A stretch of DNA of 64,000 nt from Plutella xylostella. Its lineage: Eukaryota > Arthropoda > Insecta > Lepidoptera > Plutellidae. Positions 10,301 to 17,681 of this stretch are shown piece by piece. Below the pieces are notes generated by a model that saw only the letters and a program-made list of their open reading frames with translations, ran no database searches and was not told where the DNA came from. Position 1 is the first letter of the stretch. Every line of letters starts with the position of its first letter. The stretch covers positions 2,986,001 through 3,050,000 of the forward strand of contig NC_064004.1 of NCBI RefSeq assembly GCF_932276165.1, in the 5' to 3' direction. The position numbers and the translations under genes were made by a program.

Positions 10301-10849
10301 AAGCAGCATCTATATCAGTTTCATTACAATGTGATTAAACATAAATATAACGATAAAGCACAGCTTTGCTATACAGATACAGATAGCTTACTTTATTTTA
10401 TCAGAACTGATGATTTTTATAATGACCTTAGGAAAAATATTAATTTCTATGATACAAGTAATTTTGAAACTAGTAATATTTACAACATTCCTTTATTGAA
10501 CGTAAAAATACCTGGTCTTTTTAAGGATGAAATGGGAGGTGATATAATAAAACAATTTATTGGTTTGCGTGCTAAGTTATATTGTATCGAAAGTGTGAAA
10601 AAAGAGATTAAAAAAGCTAAAGGTGTATCTAAACATATAACAAAAAAGCTCAGACCCGTTGACTATGAAACTGCATTAATTAATAATGCGAAAGTAAAAT
10701 GTAAAATGAATATCATAAAATCAATGAAGCACGTGCTTTATTCTCAGAGAATTAATAAATTAGTATTAAATAATAGCGATGATAAAAGGCGAATTTTACC
10801 TGACCATATAACTACATTACCATGGGGTCATTTTAAATCCATAATCTAG
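7313..10849 (+). CDS. polB: Polinton protein-primed family B DNA polymerase
   Basis: 1178 aa, full length for Polinton polymerases. From the N-terminus: a C2H2-like finger (CSKCNIHLKKSSLKCH, about 16-38); a Cys/His region of unknown fold (about 200-320); a second Cys-rich finger (FCENCLQFF); exonuclease motif I YADFES (about 374-379); an HNH-like zinc module with CHIC and DHDHITGKFRG (about 466-495); exonuclease motif II (NLSNYD); and motif III before DVLLLCDVF. Polymerase motif A is LDCNNLYGH (D768), motif B KLLNNAIFGK (about 912-921) and motif C YTDTDS (D1022 and D1024). All catalytic acidic residues are present, so it could be active. It copies the element from the TIR ends using a protein primer. 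Poly(A) signal AATAAA is near 11077. Confidence 0.96.
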   Translation: MTENIIKIDNGLYLCSKCNIHLKKSSLKCHFRTNLHKKNCLLSSQFNNVNIIATAFRERITSYRINPTELSCDGLEQFISSNESTITELINLSLIKHRALKINFELFAYFMLPTSEEKQLKSFNTKFVAVFQNADLKDLYSKSREIFSQKMTEFQHCESGWSFISVSHLEVNINRYSPLRGGSSYLELPQAIRSTKSCLNIKNNDDHCFAWSIVAALFPCNKNANRTSSYPCYSSVLNVKGMNFPPSPNDIKLFEKNNANLSVTIYGLDNKNQITGPLYLTNQRKINHVNLLYFQEGSKGHYCLIKDLVKLTRRQISRHHGKPHFCENCLQFFVTKEKYDSHVCSKVLTVLPSENTKITFKNYERQQKINFVIYADFESLLLNHSAKTSKNTSQFKQHQPSCFGYYVCCSHDSSLNKYVSYRGEDCVKVFIDYLIRDVKYISNIINDKKPMTPLTEKEKELFNSASRCHICKQSLILDKVADHDHITGKFRGAAHSQCNLLYRVCPFIPVFFHNLSNYDCHLFIAELAKYPGDLKIIPKTKEKYLTITKYLKDVKNPSSSIQIKFLDSFQFLSCSLDNLSRNLTNEDLKHLSHEFKSKKQLKLLRQKGIYPYDYIDSWIKFDEKCLPQKSKFYNTLTESHITDEEYNRAQNIWNTFHIKNLGEYTDMYLKCDVLLLCDVFEKFRHSSLQYYGLDPAYYITSPGLSWDAMLLYTGVSLDLIHDLEMYELIEKGIRGGLAQCSLRHAEANNKYMAEYDSSKPSTYLIHLDCNNLYGHAMMRKLPMSEFRFLSQSEIKELNIMSVSDNADFGYILEVDMTYPCYLHESHSDLPFAAEKHVPPGGKTAKLIANLYDKFKYVIHYIHLKQCLMNGLILNKIHRVIQFRQDNFLKKYIDLNTQLRQESNSEFEKDFFKLLNNAIFGKTIENRRKQVDIRLVTSWRDTCNKTNRLVGAENLICKPNFKSISIFSENFVAIQLAKEKILLDRPIYIGFSVLEYAKQHLYQFHYNVIKHKYNDKAQLCYTDTDSLLYFIRTDDFYNDLRKNINFYDTSNFETSNIYNIPLLNVKIPGLFKDEMGGDIIKQFIGLRAKLYCIESVKKEIKKAKGVSKHITKKLRPVDYETALINNAKVKCKMNIIKSMKHVLYSQRINKLVLNNSDDKRRILPDHITTLPWGHFKSII

Positions 10850-11292
10850 ATTAATTTTAATAAGTATACTTTAAAAATAAACTCCATGAGGATAATAATA
10901 TGCAATCATAAGAAATAAGATAATATTAAGTCATATTTTAAGAATGATTATAAATTTAATTTATAAGTTTTAAATAATTAATTTAAACTTAGGTATATAT
11001 AAATGTGTAAACTGTATTAACCTATAGTTAAAGATAAATTGTAAAATTATATTATTTAACATATTATTTAATATTCAATAAAAATGTTTCCAACAATTAA
11101 CTTATTTTTTTATTTCATTTCATTCTAGGTATGTAACCTACTCGCTGCTTTATGGATAACATGAGTAATTAGTATTTACAATAAAGGTACCTAAATGAGA
11201 GTGGATACAGTAAAATACCATTTTATTTATGAGCGATAGCTGCTGTTCTCTCTTTTTTACTTTTACTTCTAGCCAAAAATATATATTCTAAC
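10850..11292. other. Intergenic stretch between polB and the late block
   Basis: Very AT-rich. Apart from the poly(A) signal near 11077 I see no ORF or repeat. It separates the presumed early and late transcription units. Confidence 0.6.
11077..11083 (+). terminator. Poly(A) signal after polB
   Basis: AATAAA in CAATAAAAATG, about 230 bases after the polymerase stop codon in a gene-free stretch. Confidence 0.5.
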
Positions 11293-11304
11293 ACATATAT
11301 AAGA
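11293..11304 (+). promoter_or_regulatory. TATA-like box before the ATPase gene
   Basis: ACATATATAAGA lies about 55-60 bases before the ATPase ATG. It would start the late-like plus-strand block. Weak evidence in such AT-rich DNA. Confidence 0.3.
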
Positions 11305-11355
11305 TGTGATTTCTATTTAAACGGCTATGATATTAAAAACTTGCTCACTATCGTT

Positions 11356-12042
11356 ATGAAGGTTATAAAGCAAGCATCAAGCTTAGACATTATTGATTAC
11401 AGTACTGATCCGAAACCACTCCATAGCAGGCATAGTAAACTATTACCTTCTACTATAAGATGTATAATTTGTGGTCCGTCTAATTGTGGTAAAACAAACG
11501 TGATGATCAGTTTATTATTACACAAAAATGGTTTAAAGTTTCGTAATGTCTATTTGTTTTCTAAGACTGCTTTTCAACCAAAGTACATGTTCCTGAAAAA
11601 TGTTTTTAAAAGAATACCTGAAGTTAAATTATTCATATTTAAAGAAAATGAGGAAATTATCCATCCGAATAAAGCTCATCCTGACTCTATAATGATTTTC
11701 GATGATGTTGTATGTGAAAAGCAATCAAATATTAGGAACTATTTTGCTATGGGAAGACATAATAAGGTTGATTCATTTTACTTATCTCAAACATACTCAA
11801 AAGTACCGAAACAGTTAATTAGAGACAACGTAAATTTATTAATAATTTTTAAGCAAGATGATATAAATTTGAAACACATTTATACTGAACATGTCAATAA
11901 TGATATGACCTGGCTGTGTTTTAAAAATATTTGTTCTTCAGTATGGAAAGCACCACATAGTTTTTTAGTTATCGACAAAGACAGTTCACTCAACAATGGG
12001 CGGTACAGAGAGAAATTTGATAACTTTATAATAAATACTTAA
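11356..12042 (+). CDS. Genome-packaging ATPase (FtsK/HerA type)
   Basis: 228 aa from the ATG at 11356; the frame is open a little further upstream but has no ATG there. Walker A is GPSNCGKT (40-47). Walker B is IMIFDDVV with D116 and D117. A later segment, FAMGRHNKVDSFYLSQTY, resembles the sensor/arginine-finger region of A32-like virus ATPases. Length and motifs match Polinton ATPases. Role: pumps DNA into preformed capsids using ATP. No membrane segment is visible. Confidence 0.93.
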   Translation: MKVIKQASSLDIIDYSTDPKPLHSRHSKLLPSTIRCIICGPSNCGKTNVMISLLLHKNGLKFRNVYLFSKTAFQPKYMFLKNVFKRIPEVKLFIFKENEEIIHPNKAHPDSIMIFDDVVCEKQSNIRNYFAMGRHNKVDSFYLSQTYSKVPKQLIRDNVNLLIIFKQDDINLKHIYTEHVNNDMTWLCFKNICSSVWKAPHSFLVIDKDSSLNNGRYREKFDNFIINT

Positions 12043-12062
12043 CTATTATTTTATTTATTACT

Positions 12063-12070
12063 TATATAAA
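12063..12070 (+). promoter_or_regulatory. TATA-like box before the 309-aa gene
   Basis: TATATAAA, about 75 bases before the ATG at 12146. Confidence 0.3.
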
Positions 12071-12145
12071 ATCAAAATTAATTTTATAACATTAGTGTCT
12101 CTTCATTTAATGTAATTGATGGATGTGTAGTAAGTCGTAATCAAA

Positions 12146-13075
12146 ATGGAACAAGACATTAAACAACAATTGATTCAATCAGTAAACTCGATTCAAACTA
12201 AAATAAAAAACATGAAAAACGAAGAAAATCAAACTGATTTAACTATGTCGAGGTTACTGAAACCTATAACTGTTCCAATAAAAGCGCTGGTTGAAAATAG
12301 CTACGATTCTAATAAAAAGATATATCGTAATAAAAATACAGGAAAAGTTAATTTATTGCATAACACAACTTCATCAAGTGAACAATTTCAAGATTTAAGC
12401 TTGGAAAATACATTTATTGAGGAAAAGGATGCTGATGCAAATGATTCGTTCGAAACCTCTGCATCATATGAAGAAGATCGTAATACTTTATTTAATTCAT
12501 TATTAAAAGATGATCTATATGATGTATATGATGATATTAATATTCCATGCGGAGTAAGAAGTCAAGATAAAAATCTATTTATGGGTAACTCTAAAGTGAT
12601 TTTATCTAAAAGTGATACTTGCAATGATGGACGCAAATTTTTTATCACTATTAATAGCAAATGTTATGAATTAACGCCAGGATTAAAAGAATTGTTGTTA
12701 TCTAAGAAACCTGATTTAGGCTTGGTTTCAGAAAATGATAAAATTCAATATAAAAATATGCTCTGTGTTACAAATGCGCATAGAAGAGATTACCATCCTG
12801 ATAGTCAAATCAAAGGTGACAAAAGTGCAAAGTATCGTGAAATCATAAAACCGTTATTTAAAAACCCAGGTGCTATGGAGAAGCTAGGGGGAAACTTGAC
12901 AAAGTTTAAGTCATATAGATCTAATACTGATTTAGTGTACTGGGATGATCCTAATGAGTTGATAGAAAGACTTCAATTATTAATTGCTTCAAAAGATGCT
13001 GGTAACACCAACCATGACAATGAAATCTTGTCCATCATTGAAGAATTAAAAGAAGCTGGTATTATTAAAGAATAA
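12146..13075 (+). CDS. Conserved Polinton protein, 309 aa, function unknown
   Basis: Starts with ATG in context AAAATGG. The N-terminal third is polar, with a helical, coiled-coil-like start (KQQLIQSVNSIQTKIKNM) and then an acidic stretch (EEKDADANDSFE, YDVYDDIN). The C-terminal third looks best conserved: ELTPGLKELLLSKKP, then GGNLTKFKSY, then VYWDDPNELIERLQLLIASK with a helical tail (ILSIIEELKEAGI). I recognise this C-terminal pattern as recurring in animal Polinton ORFs but know of no assigned activity. Its place between the packaging ATPase and the fibre-like/integrase pair suggests a structural or scaffold role, which is inference. Confidence 0.7.
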   Translation: MEQDIKQQLIQSVNSIQTKIKNMKNEENQTDLTMSRLLKPITVPIKALVENSYDSNKKIYRNKNTGKVNLLHNTTSSSEQFQDLSLENTFIEEKDADANDSFETSASYEEDRNTLFNSLLKDDLYDVYDDINIPCGVRSQDKNLFMGNSKVILSKSDTCNDGRKFFITINSKCYELTPGLKELLLSKKPDLGLVSENDKIQYKNMLCVTNAHRRDYHPDSQIKGDKSAKYREIIKPLFKNPGAMEKLGGNLTKFKSYRSNTDLVYWDDPNELIERLQLLIASKDAGNTNHDNEILSIIEELKEAGIIKE

Positions 13076-13127
13076 AACTCGCAGCATAGTAAAATAAGCT
13101 TTAGTATTGAGTATAGAAACGGTTAAA

Positions 13128-13487
13128 ATGAACGTTGATAAATTTGGTCATCATATACATAAAAGTAAAAGAATAATAAATAATTTAATACCAGCTTCAT
13201 GTGCCCTGAAACGTTTAAGTGATAATAATTTGGATGCTCAAAACAAAATCATAAAAAACATAAAATTACCAGTCTGTGGTACAGACAGCGCGAACAAAGA
13301 GTATGTTGATAAATCAATAGAAGTTATTTATAAAAATATAGATGAAAAATATAGTACGGATAAAGAATTGTTATATAAATCTTTAGAAAATAGCCACAAT
13401 ACCATTCAGTTATTGGATAAAAAGTTGAACGAATCTATAATTAGATTAAATAATTTTGAAAAACATATAAATAAACCAAAAAAATGA
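13128..13487 (+). CDS. Small coiled-coil, fibre-like protein
   Basis: 119 aa from the first in-frame ATG at 13128. It contains NNLDAQNKIIKNIKLP followed by GTDSANKEYVDKSI, a pattern common at the junction of phage and virus tail-fibre modules. The rest is almost wholly helical with heptad-like hydrophobic spacing (about 60-115), so a trimeric coiled coil is plausible. The stop overlaps the integrase start as ATGA (13484-13487), implying coupled translation or a shared transcript. A receptor-binding or spike-stalk role is inference from pattern and context. Confidence 0.6.
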   Translation: MNVDKFGHHIHKSKRIINNLIPASCALKRLSDNNLDAQNKIIKNIKLPVCGTDSANKEYVDKSIEVIYKNIDEKYSTDKELLYKSLENSHNTIQLLDKKLNESIIRLNNFEKHINKPKK

Positions 13488-14416
13488 GCAAAGCCGATGT
13501 AGTAAACGAAATACATAAGAATGTGAGAGTTAATTTTCGTAGACGAAGAGTTATTATGAGAGATATAGATGATTTGTGGCAAGCTGATCTAATTGATATG
13601 CAAAAATTTTCTAAAGAAAATCATGGCTATAAATATATTTTAGTAGTAATTGATACTTTTTCGAAATATGTATGGGCATATCCCTTAAAACAGAAAACAA
13701 AAAATTACATATGTAAGGCTTTCATTACTTTATTTAGCAAAGGACGTGTTCCTAAGAATTTACAAACTGATCTTGGTACAGAGTTTTATAATAATGAATT
13801 AAACAATATTTTTGTTAAACACAATATAAGACATTATTCGACATACTCCGTGAAAAAAGCTTCTATTGCAGAAAGAGTAATAAGAACTTTAAAATCGAAA
13901 ATGTATAAATTGTTTAGTTTAAAAGGCAATTACAAATGGAGTGATTCTACATTAAATGATATAATTCACGAATACAACAACACCTTTCATAGAACCATTG
14001 GACTAAAACCTATAGAAGTAAATAAAAATAACACTAGGATGTTGCTTGAAAGATATGTTAAAGCTTGTGAGCCAAAGCAAAAGCTGAAGAAGAACAAGTT
14101 TAAAGTTGGTGATTTTGTACGAATAAGCAAGTATAAAGGAATATTTGATAAAGGTTATACGCCTAATTGGTCTGCAGAAATCTTCAGGATTGTCAAGGTC
14201 CAAAAAACGTCTCCACCAACATATTTGATAGAAGATGCCAGAAATCAAGCTATTTTAGGATCATTTTATGAGCAAGAATTATCGAAAACAAAACACCCTA
14301 ATATATACTTAATAGAAAAGGTTTTAAAAACGAAAGGAAAACAGATATTTGTAAAATGGTTGGGTTTACCCTCGAATGAAAATAGCTGGGTTAATAAGTC
14401 AAATATAGTATATTAA
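13484..14416 (+). CDS. int: Polinton RVE-type integrase with C-terminal chromodomain
   Basis: 310 aa. Catalytic triad D35 (WQADLIDM), D96 (LQTDLGTEF) and E130 (SIAERVIR) in an RNase H-like fold. A central KVGDFVRISKYKG segment resembles the SH3-like part of retroviral integrases. A chromodomain follows at about 273-308 (YLIEKVLKT, FVKWLGLPSNENSW). It cuts and joins TIR ends; the 6-bp duplication at the ends of this element fits its family. The chromodomain probably directs insertion to marked chromatin. All three acidic residues are present. It begins inside the stop of the upstream gene. Confidence 0.96.
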   Translation: MSKADVVNEIHKNVRVNFRRRRVIMRDIDDLWQADLIDMQKFSKENHGYKYILVVIDTFSKYVWAYPLKQKTKNYICKAFITLFSKGRVPKNLQTDLGTEFYNNELNNIFVKHNIRHYSTYSVKKASIAERVIRTLKSKMYKLFSLKGNYKWSDSTLNDIIHEYNNTFHRTIGLKPIEVNKNNTRMLLERYVKACEPKQKLKKNKFKVGDFVRISKYKGIFDKGYTPNWSAEIFRIVKVQKTSPPTYLIEDARNQAILGSFYEQELSKTKHPNIYLIEKVLKTKGKQIFVKWLGLPSNENSWVNKSNIVY

Positions 14417-14456
14417 TATAAGTATATTCACCAAATAAATTAGTATAATACAAGTT

Positions 14457-15236
14457 ATGGTAGACAGCAGTCTGCTGAATTGTCTTATAAATCATTTACC
14501 TTTTGAACTACACTTACCCGGATATAATTATTGTGGTCCTGGAACCAAACTCACTAAAAGGATTATTCGAGGAGATAGAGGTATAAATTTACTAGACGAA
14601 TACTGTAAACAACACGACGTAGCTTATAACAAGTCCAGTTCACTGATTCATCGTCACAAAGCCGATATGAAATTAATGAAAATGGCAAGAAAACGAGCTC
14701 AGTCATCAAATGCAAGCCTGGGGGAGAAGATTGCAGCTAATTTAGTGAATAAAGCTATGTTAGCTAAAGTCAGTAACGGCTGTGGTCTGAAAGGAAGTAA
14801 ACTAATCAAAAAAGAAAGCATGAAAACTGGAGTTGGCTTGAAGAAACATTTTAAAAAGATTGTTTCTCATACAAGAAAACATTTACAAAAACTGAAGCCT
14901 AAGTGTAAGAAAATGGCTATCGAACTAGCAATAGCAGCAGCTAAGGAGTCCATGAAAGATTCATCTGTAAAACTTCCTCGCATGATTCCTATCCCAAAGA
15001 CTGGTGGTATTCTTCCGCTCATACCTATATTTGCTGGACTTTCTGCTGTGGGAAGCTTAGCTGGTGGGGCAGCAGCAATCACTAAAGTTATTAATGAGTT
15101 TAAAGCAGCTAAAAAACAATTTGCTGAATTAAAGCGACATAACGAAAAGATGGAAGGTTTGTGCATCGGTAGAGGTTTAGAAGTAAAGCCATATAATAAA
15201 GGCTTCGGCATATTCATTTCGAATAAAAAAAACTAA
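14457..15236 (+). CDS. Parvovirus-type phospholipase A2 fused to a membrane-active/core-like domain
   Basis: 259 aa. The N-terminal domain has the calcium-binding loop YCGPG (25-29) and the catalytic HD pair (H53, D54) in DEYCKQHDVAY, followed by the helical ADMKLMKM segment, as in parvoviral VP1-type PLA2 domains. The middle is strongly basic (KKHFKKI, KHLQKLKPKCKK). A Pro/Gly-rich hydrophobic stretch follows (about 175-207: RMIPIPKTGG, then IPIFAGLSAVGSLAGG), which could insert in a membrane and recalls adenovirus core/entry peptides. The likely role is endosome escape plus binding of packaged DNA, inferred from family and order. The last codons are AAT AAA AAA AAC TAA, so the stop directly follows an A-AAA-AAC slippery heptamer. 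Confidence 0.85.
   Translation: MVDSSLLNCLINHLPFELHLPGYNYCGPGTKLTKRIIRGDRGINLLDEYCKQHDVAYNKSSSLIHRHKADMKLMKMARKRAQSSNASLGEKIAANLVNKAMLAKVSNGCGLKGSKLIKKESMKTGVGLKKHFKKIVSHTRKHLQKLKPKCKKMAIELAIAAAKESMKDSSVKLPRMIPIPKTGGILPLIPIFAGLSAVGSLAGGAAAITKVINEFKAAKKQFAELKRHNEKMEGLCIGRGLEVKPYNKGFGIFISNKKN
15227..15233 (+). promoter_or_regulatory. Candidate -1 ribosomal frameshift site (A AAA AAC)
   Basis: The heptamer is in the correct phase of the PLA2 frame and immediately precedes its TAA. A -1 slip continues into the protease frame, whose conserved N-terminal region begins at once and has no AUG. No strong downstream stem-loop or pseudoknot is obvious by eye. Confidence 0.6.
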
Positions 15237-15607
15237 GTAATCGGCTACCTAATCGATCCCTGACTAATATTGATATTATAAAAAATGCTCAGGATATCCC
15301 ATTCTTCCGCGGTGTTTTCATGCGAGATGAGCTTCCGAAGTACCCATTTTTAAAAGAATGTGGTATTATTAATCTAGATAGCTCAAAAAACCCAGGTTCT
15401 CATTGGGTAGCCTATGTAAAATATAATAAAAGTATAACATATTTTGATAGTTATGGTAATCTAAGGCCACCAAAAGAATTCATTTCCTATGTAGGTAATT
15501 GTGATATAAAATATAATCATGAAAATATTCAGAAAAACCACCCTTTTAATTGTGGACATCTATGTCTTCAGTTTCTTAGAAGCTTTTGGTCTAAAAGGAA
15601 TAAATAG
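15233..15607 (+). CDS. Adenain-like maturation cysteine protease (no AUG at its N-terminus)
   Basis: The open frame continues from 15225 to the stop at 15605-15607. The first ATG (15320) would drop about 29 residues, including the RSLTNIDIIKN and PFFRGVF segments that belong to the conserved N-terminal part. Numbered from that ATG, the catalytic His is H28 (GSHWVAY), the acidic partner D43 (FDSYGN), and the oxyanion Gln Q71 and nucleophile C78 (NCGHLCLQFL) keep the adenain Q-to-C spacing of seven. It would cleave capsid precursors during maturation. Expression is probably by -1 frameshifting from the PLA2 ORF. Non-AUG initiation or a leaderless start at 15320 are alternatives. At about 124 aa it is short but complete in motifs. 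Confidence 0.85.
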   Translation, partial: LSNRLPNRSLTNIDIIKNAQDIPFFRGVFMRDELPKYPFLKECGIINLDSSKNPGSHWVAYVKYNKSITYFDSYGNLRPPKEFISYVGNCDIKYNHENIQKNHPFNCGHLCLQFLRSFWSKRNK

Positions 15608-15658
15608 GCAGTACCATTTTCTAGTGTATTAGTGCACTTTGAACATCGGTGTAACATA

Positions 15659-16336
15659 ATGTCTATTACATTGACCATCACTGGAAATAAGTCACACTTA
15701 GAATCACAATTCCAACCTCCTTTAGCTCTTTGGGAAAATTGCGAATGTGGATTATTATACTTTTCCGCTTTAAACTCTATACCGAATGTTACATCTCGCA
15801 ATAATATATTTACTTATGGTGAAGAAAATAAGCAATTAATAATACCAGAGGGAACTTATGATCTTTATGATATAGCGGAATATCTTGAAACAAACATCAT
15901 AGATTGTGAAATCAAAATTAAGCCGAGTAATAATACACTGAAATGTTACTTATATTGTTCTGAAAGAGTGAACTTTACAGCAAACAATAGTATTGGACAC
16001 TTGCTTGGTTTTCAGAATACAAAGTTAGAACCAAATAAATGGTATGAATCTATGAATCCGGTAAACATTCTCCCTGTGTCCGTGATAAGGATCGAATGTG
16101 ATCTAGTTCAAGGATCGTATATTAACGGATCACCGTCACATGTTATACACGAATTTGTGCCAGACGTTTCACCCGGGCATAGGTATATAGAAATACCGAA
16201 AAATATTATATATCTGCCTGTTCACAAAAATAATATATCATCATTGAGCGTAAAGATACTAGACGAACACGGAAATTACATTAATTTCAGAGGAGAAACT
16301 ATTCAATTGCGTCTTCATCTACGTAGGACAACATGA
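15659..16336 (+). CDS. Minor capsid (penton) protein, single jelly roll
   Basis: 225 aa from the ATG at 15659 (MSITLTITG). It is beta-rich throughout: FQPPLALWENCECGLLYF near the start, IIPEGTYDLYDIAEYL in the middle and IQLRLHLRR at the end. This matches Polinton minor capsid proteins, which form pentons at the vertices of icosahedral capsids. The stop overlaps the next start as ATGA (16333-16336). No membrane segment. The assignment rests on motif similarity and its position just before the major capsid gene. Confidence 0.85.
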   Translation: MSITLTITGNKSHLESQFQPPLALWENCECGLLYFSALNSIPNVTSRNNIFTYGEENKQLIIPEGTYDLYDIAEYLETNIIDCEIKIKPSNNTLKCYLYCSERVNFTANNSIGHLLGFQNTKLEPNKWYESMNPVNILPVSVIRIECDLVQGSYINGSPSHVIHEFVPDVSPGHRYIEIPKNIIYLPVHKNNISSLSVKILDEHGNYINFRGETIQLRLHLRRTT

Positions 16337-16479
16337 TAGTATTTTATAAAGTTCAACATACGAATACTAAACGTATCAATATACCCCGCAGTGTTAAAGT
16401 GAGCACACGTGTTAAAATTAATAAAAAAATTACAAAAAATAACAAAAAGTTTCTTCAGGCCTTAGGATTTAAAATATGA
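16333..16479 (+). CDS. 48-aa basic protein between the capsid genes
   Basis: ATG at 16333 overlaps the penton stop, and TGA at 16477-16479 overlaps the major capsid ATG at 16476. The product is rich in Lys/Arg/Asn (RVKINKKITKNNKK) and ends FLQALGFKI. Being locked on both sides by ATGA overlaps argues that it is translated. It could be a DNA-condensing or capsid cement peptide; both are inference. It is too short for most gene finders. Confidence 0.6.
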   Translation: MIVFYKVQHTNTKRINIPRSVKVSTRVKINKKITKNNKKFLQALGFKI

Positions 16480-17681
16480 GTATTCTGGGAATAAGCGATT
16501 TCCCTCAGTATGATAATTCAATTGAAAGTTTTGAAATGCATACTTATAATCCATATAATAATAATTTTAGTGAAAATGATGAAATAAGAATTCCAATTCA
16601 TCAGCAAGACATATACATATTACCATCAGCTAGTGCCATTTATATAGAAGGAGATATAAAACTTAGGGGCAAAGATGACAAACCTATACAAAAAGCCATC
16701 ACGCTCACTAACAACCCAGTTCTATTTCTGTTTCAAGATATCAGATATGAAATGAATGGTATCGAAATAGACCGAATCAAAAATGCTGGCATAACAACTA
16801 CAATGAAGTCATATATATCAATGAATGAGGGGGAGAGCAAAGTTGCAGCTATATGGGGTTGGAATTTAAACGGAACTACGAGCAGTCAGAGTTTTAGCGC
16901 TGTTATACCTCTCAACAAAGTATTAGGATTTGCGGAAGATTATAAAAAAATCGTAATGAACTGCAAGCATGAACTCATTTTAAACAGGGGCAATAGTGTA
17001 TTAAACAGTGTCAGTTTATCAGATGATGTAGCTTATGTTAAAATAAACATACAAAAAGTACAGTGGCGTGTACCTCATATTAAAGTATCAGATTATGAGA
17101 AACTATCGCTACTTAAACTTCTTGAAAAAGATAAACCAATACAAATTGCATTCAGAAATTGGGATTTATATGAATATCCTATATTACCTAAAACAGTTAA
17201 ACATTCCTGGTCAGTTAAGACTGCTTCACAAATAGAAAAACCTCGGTATGTGATTTTGGGTTTACAAACTGATAAAAAGAATAACAGAACAAAAGACTGT
17301 TCAAAATTTGATCATTGCAATGTTACGAATGTTACACTATTTCTAAATTCACATTATTATCCATATGAATCTATGCATTTAAAGTTTAATGAGGATAAAT
17401 ACAGTATATTATACGATATGTACACTAAATTCCGTCAGTCATATTATAACATTCCAGCAGATCCACTGCTTAATCTAATAAATTTTAAAGATAGTGCTCC
17501 GTTGTTTATAATTGATTGTTCAAGACAAAACGATAATTTGAAAACTGGTCCTGTAGATGTACGAATAGAAATCGAATGTTCTGAATACTTACCAGAAAAC
17601 ACAACAGCATACTGTTTAATTATCAACGACCGTTTGATTGAATATAAACCCTTGAGTAAAATAGTTAGAAAATTATCATGA
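16476..17681 (+). CDS. Major capsid protein, double jelly roll
   Basis: 401 aa, a usual length for Polinton major capsid proteins. Recognisable segments include IYILPSASAIYIEG, FLFQDIRYEMNGIEID, the YPYESMHLKF region, LINFKDSAPLFIIDCS and GPVDVRIEIE near the C-terminus. Alternating beta-strand patterns fit two successive jelly rolls, the fold shared with adenovirus hexon and related viruses. It would trimerise to build the icosahedral shell. The ORF is intact. The start overlaps the upstream TGA and the stop overlaps the next ATG (ATGA at 17678-17681). Confidence 0.93.
   Translation: MSILGISDFPQYDNSIESFEMHTYNPYNNNFSENDEIRIPIHQQDIYILPSASAIYIEGDIKLRGKDDKPIQKAITLTNNPVLFLFQDIRYEMNGIEIDRIKNAGITTTMKSYISMNEGESKVAAIWGWNLNGTTSSQSFSAVIPLNKVLGFAEDYKKIVMNCKHELILNRGNSVLNSVSLSDDVAYVKINIQKVQWRVPHIKVSDYEKLSLLKLLEKDKPIQIAFRNWDLYEYPILPKTVKHSWSVKTASQIEKPRYVILGLQTDKKNNRTKDCSKFDHCNVTNVTLFLNSHYYPYESMHLKFNEDKYSILYDMYTKFRQSYYNIPADPLLNLINFKDSAPLFIIDCSRQNDNLKTGPVDVRIEIECSEYLPENTTAYCLIINDRLIEYKPLSKIVRKLS

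Noticed and set aside
15320..15607. Protease starting at the ATG at 15320
   Set aside because: The conserved residues continue upstream in frame to the slippery site, so this ATG is internal to the domain.
15568..15801. Antisense ORF across the protease/penton junction
   Set aside because: A shadow of the coding strand with no recognisable motif.
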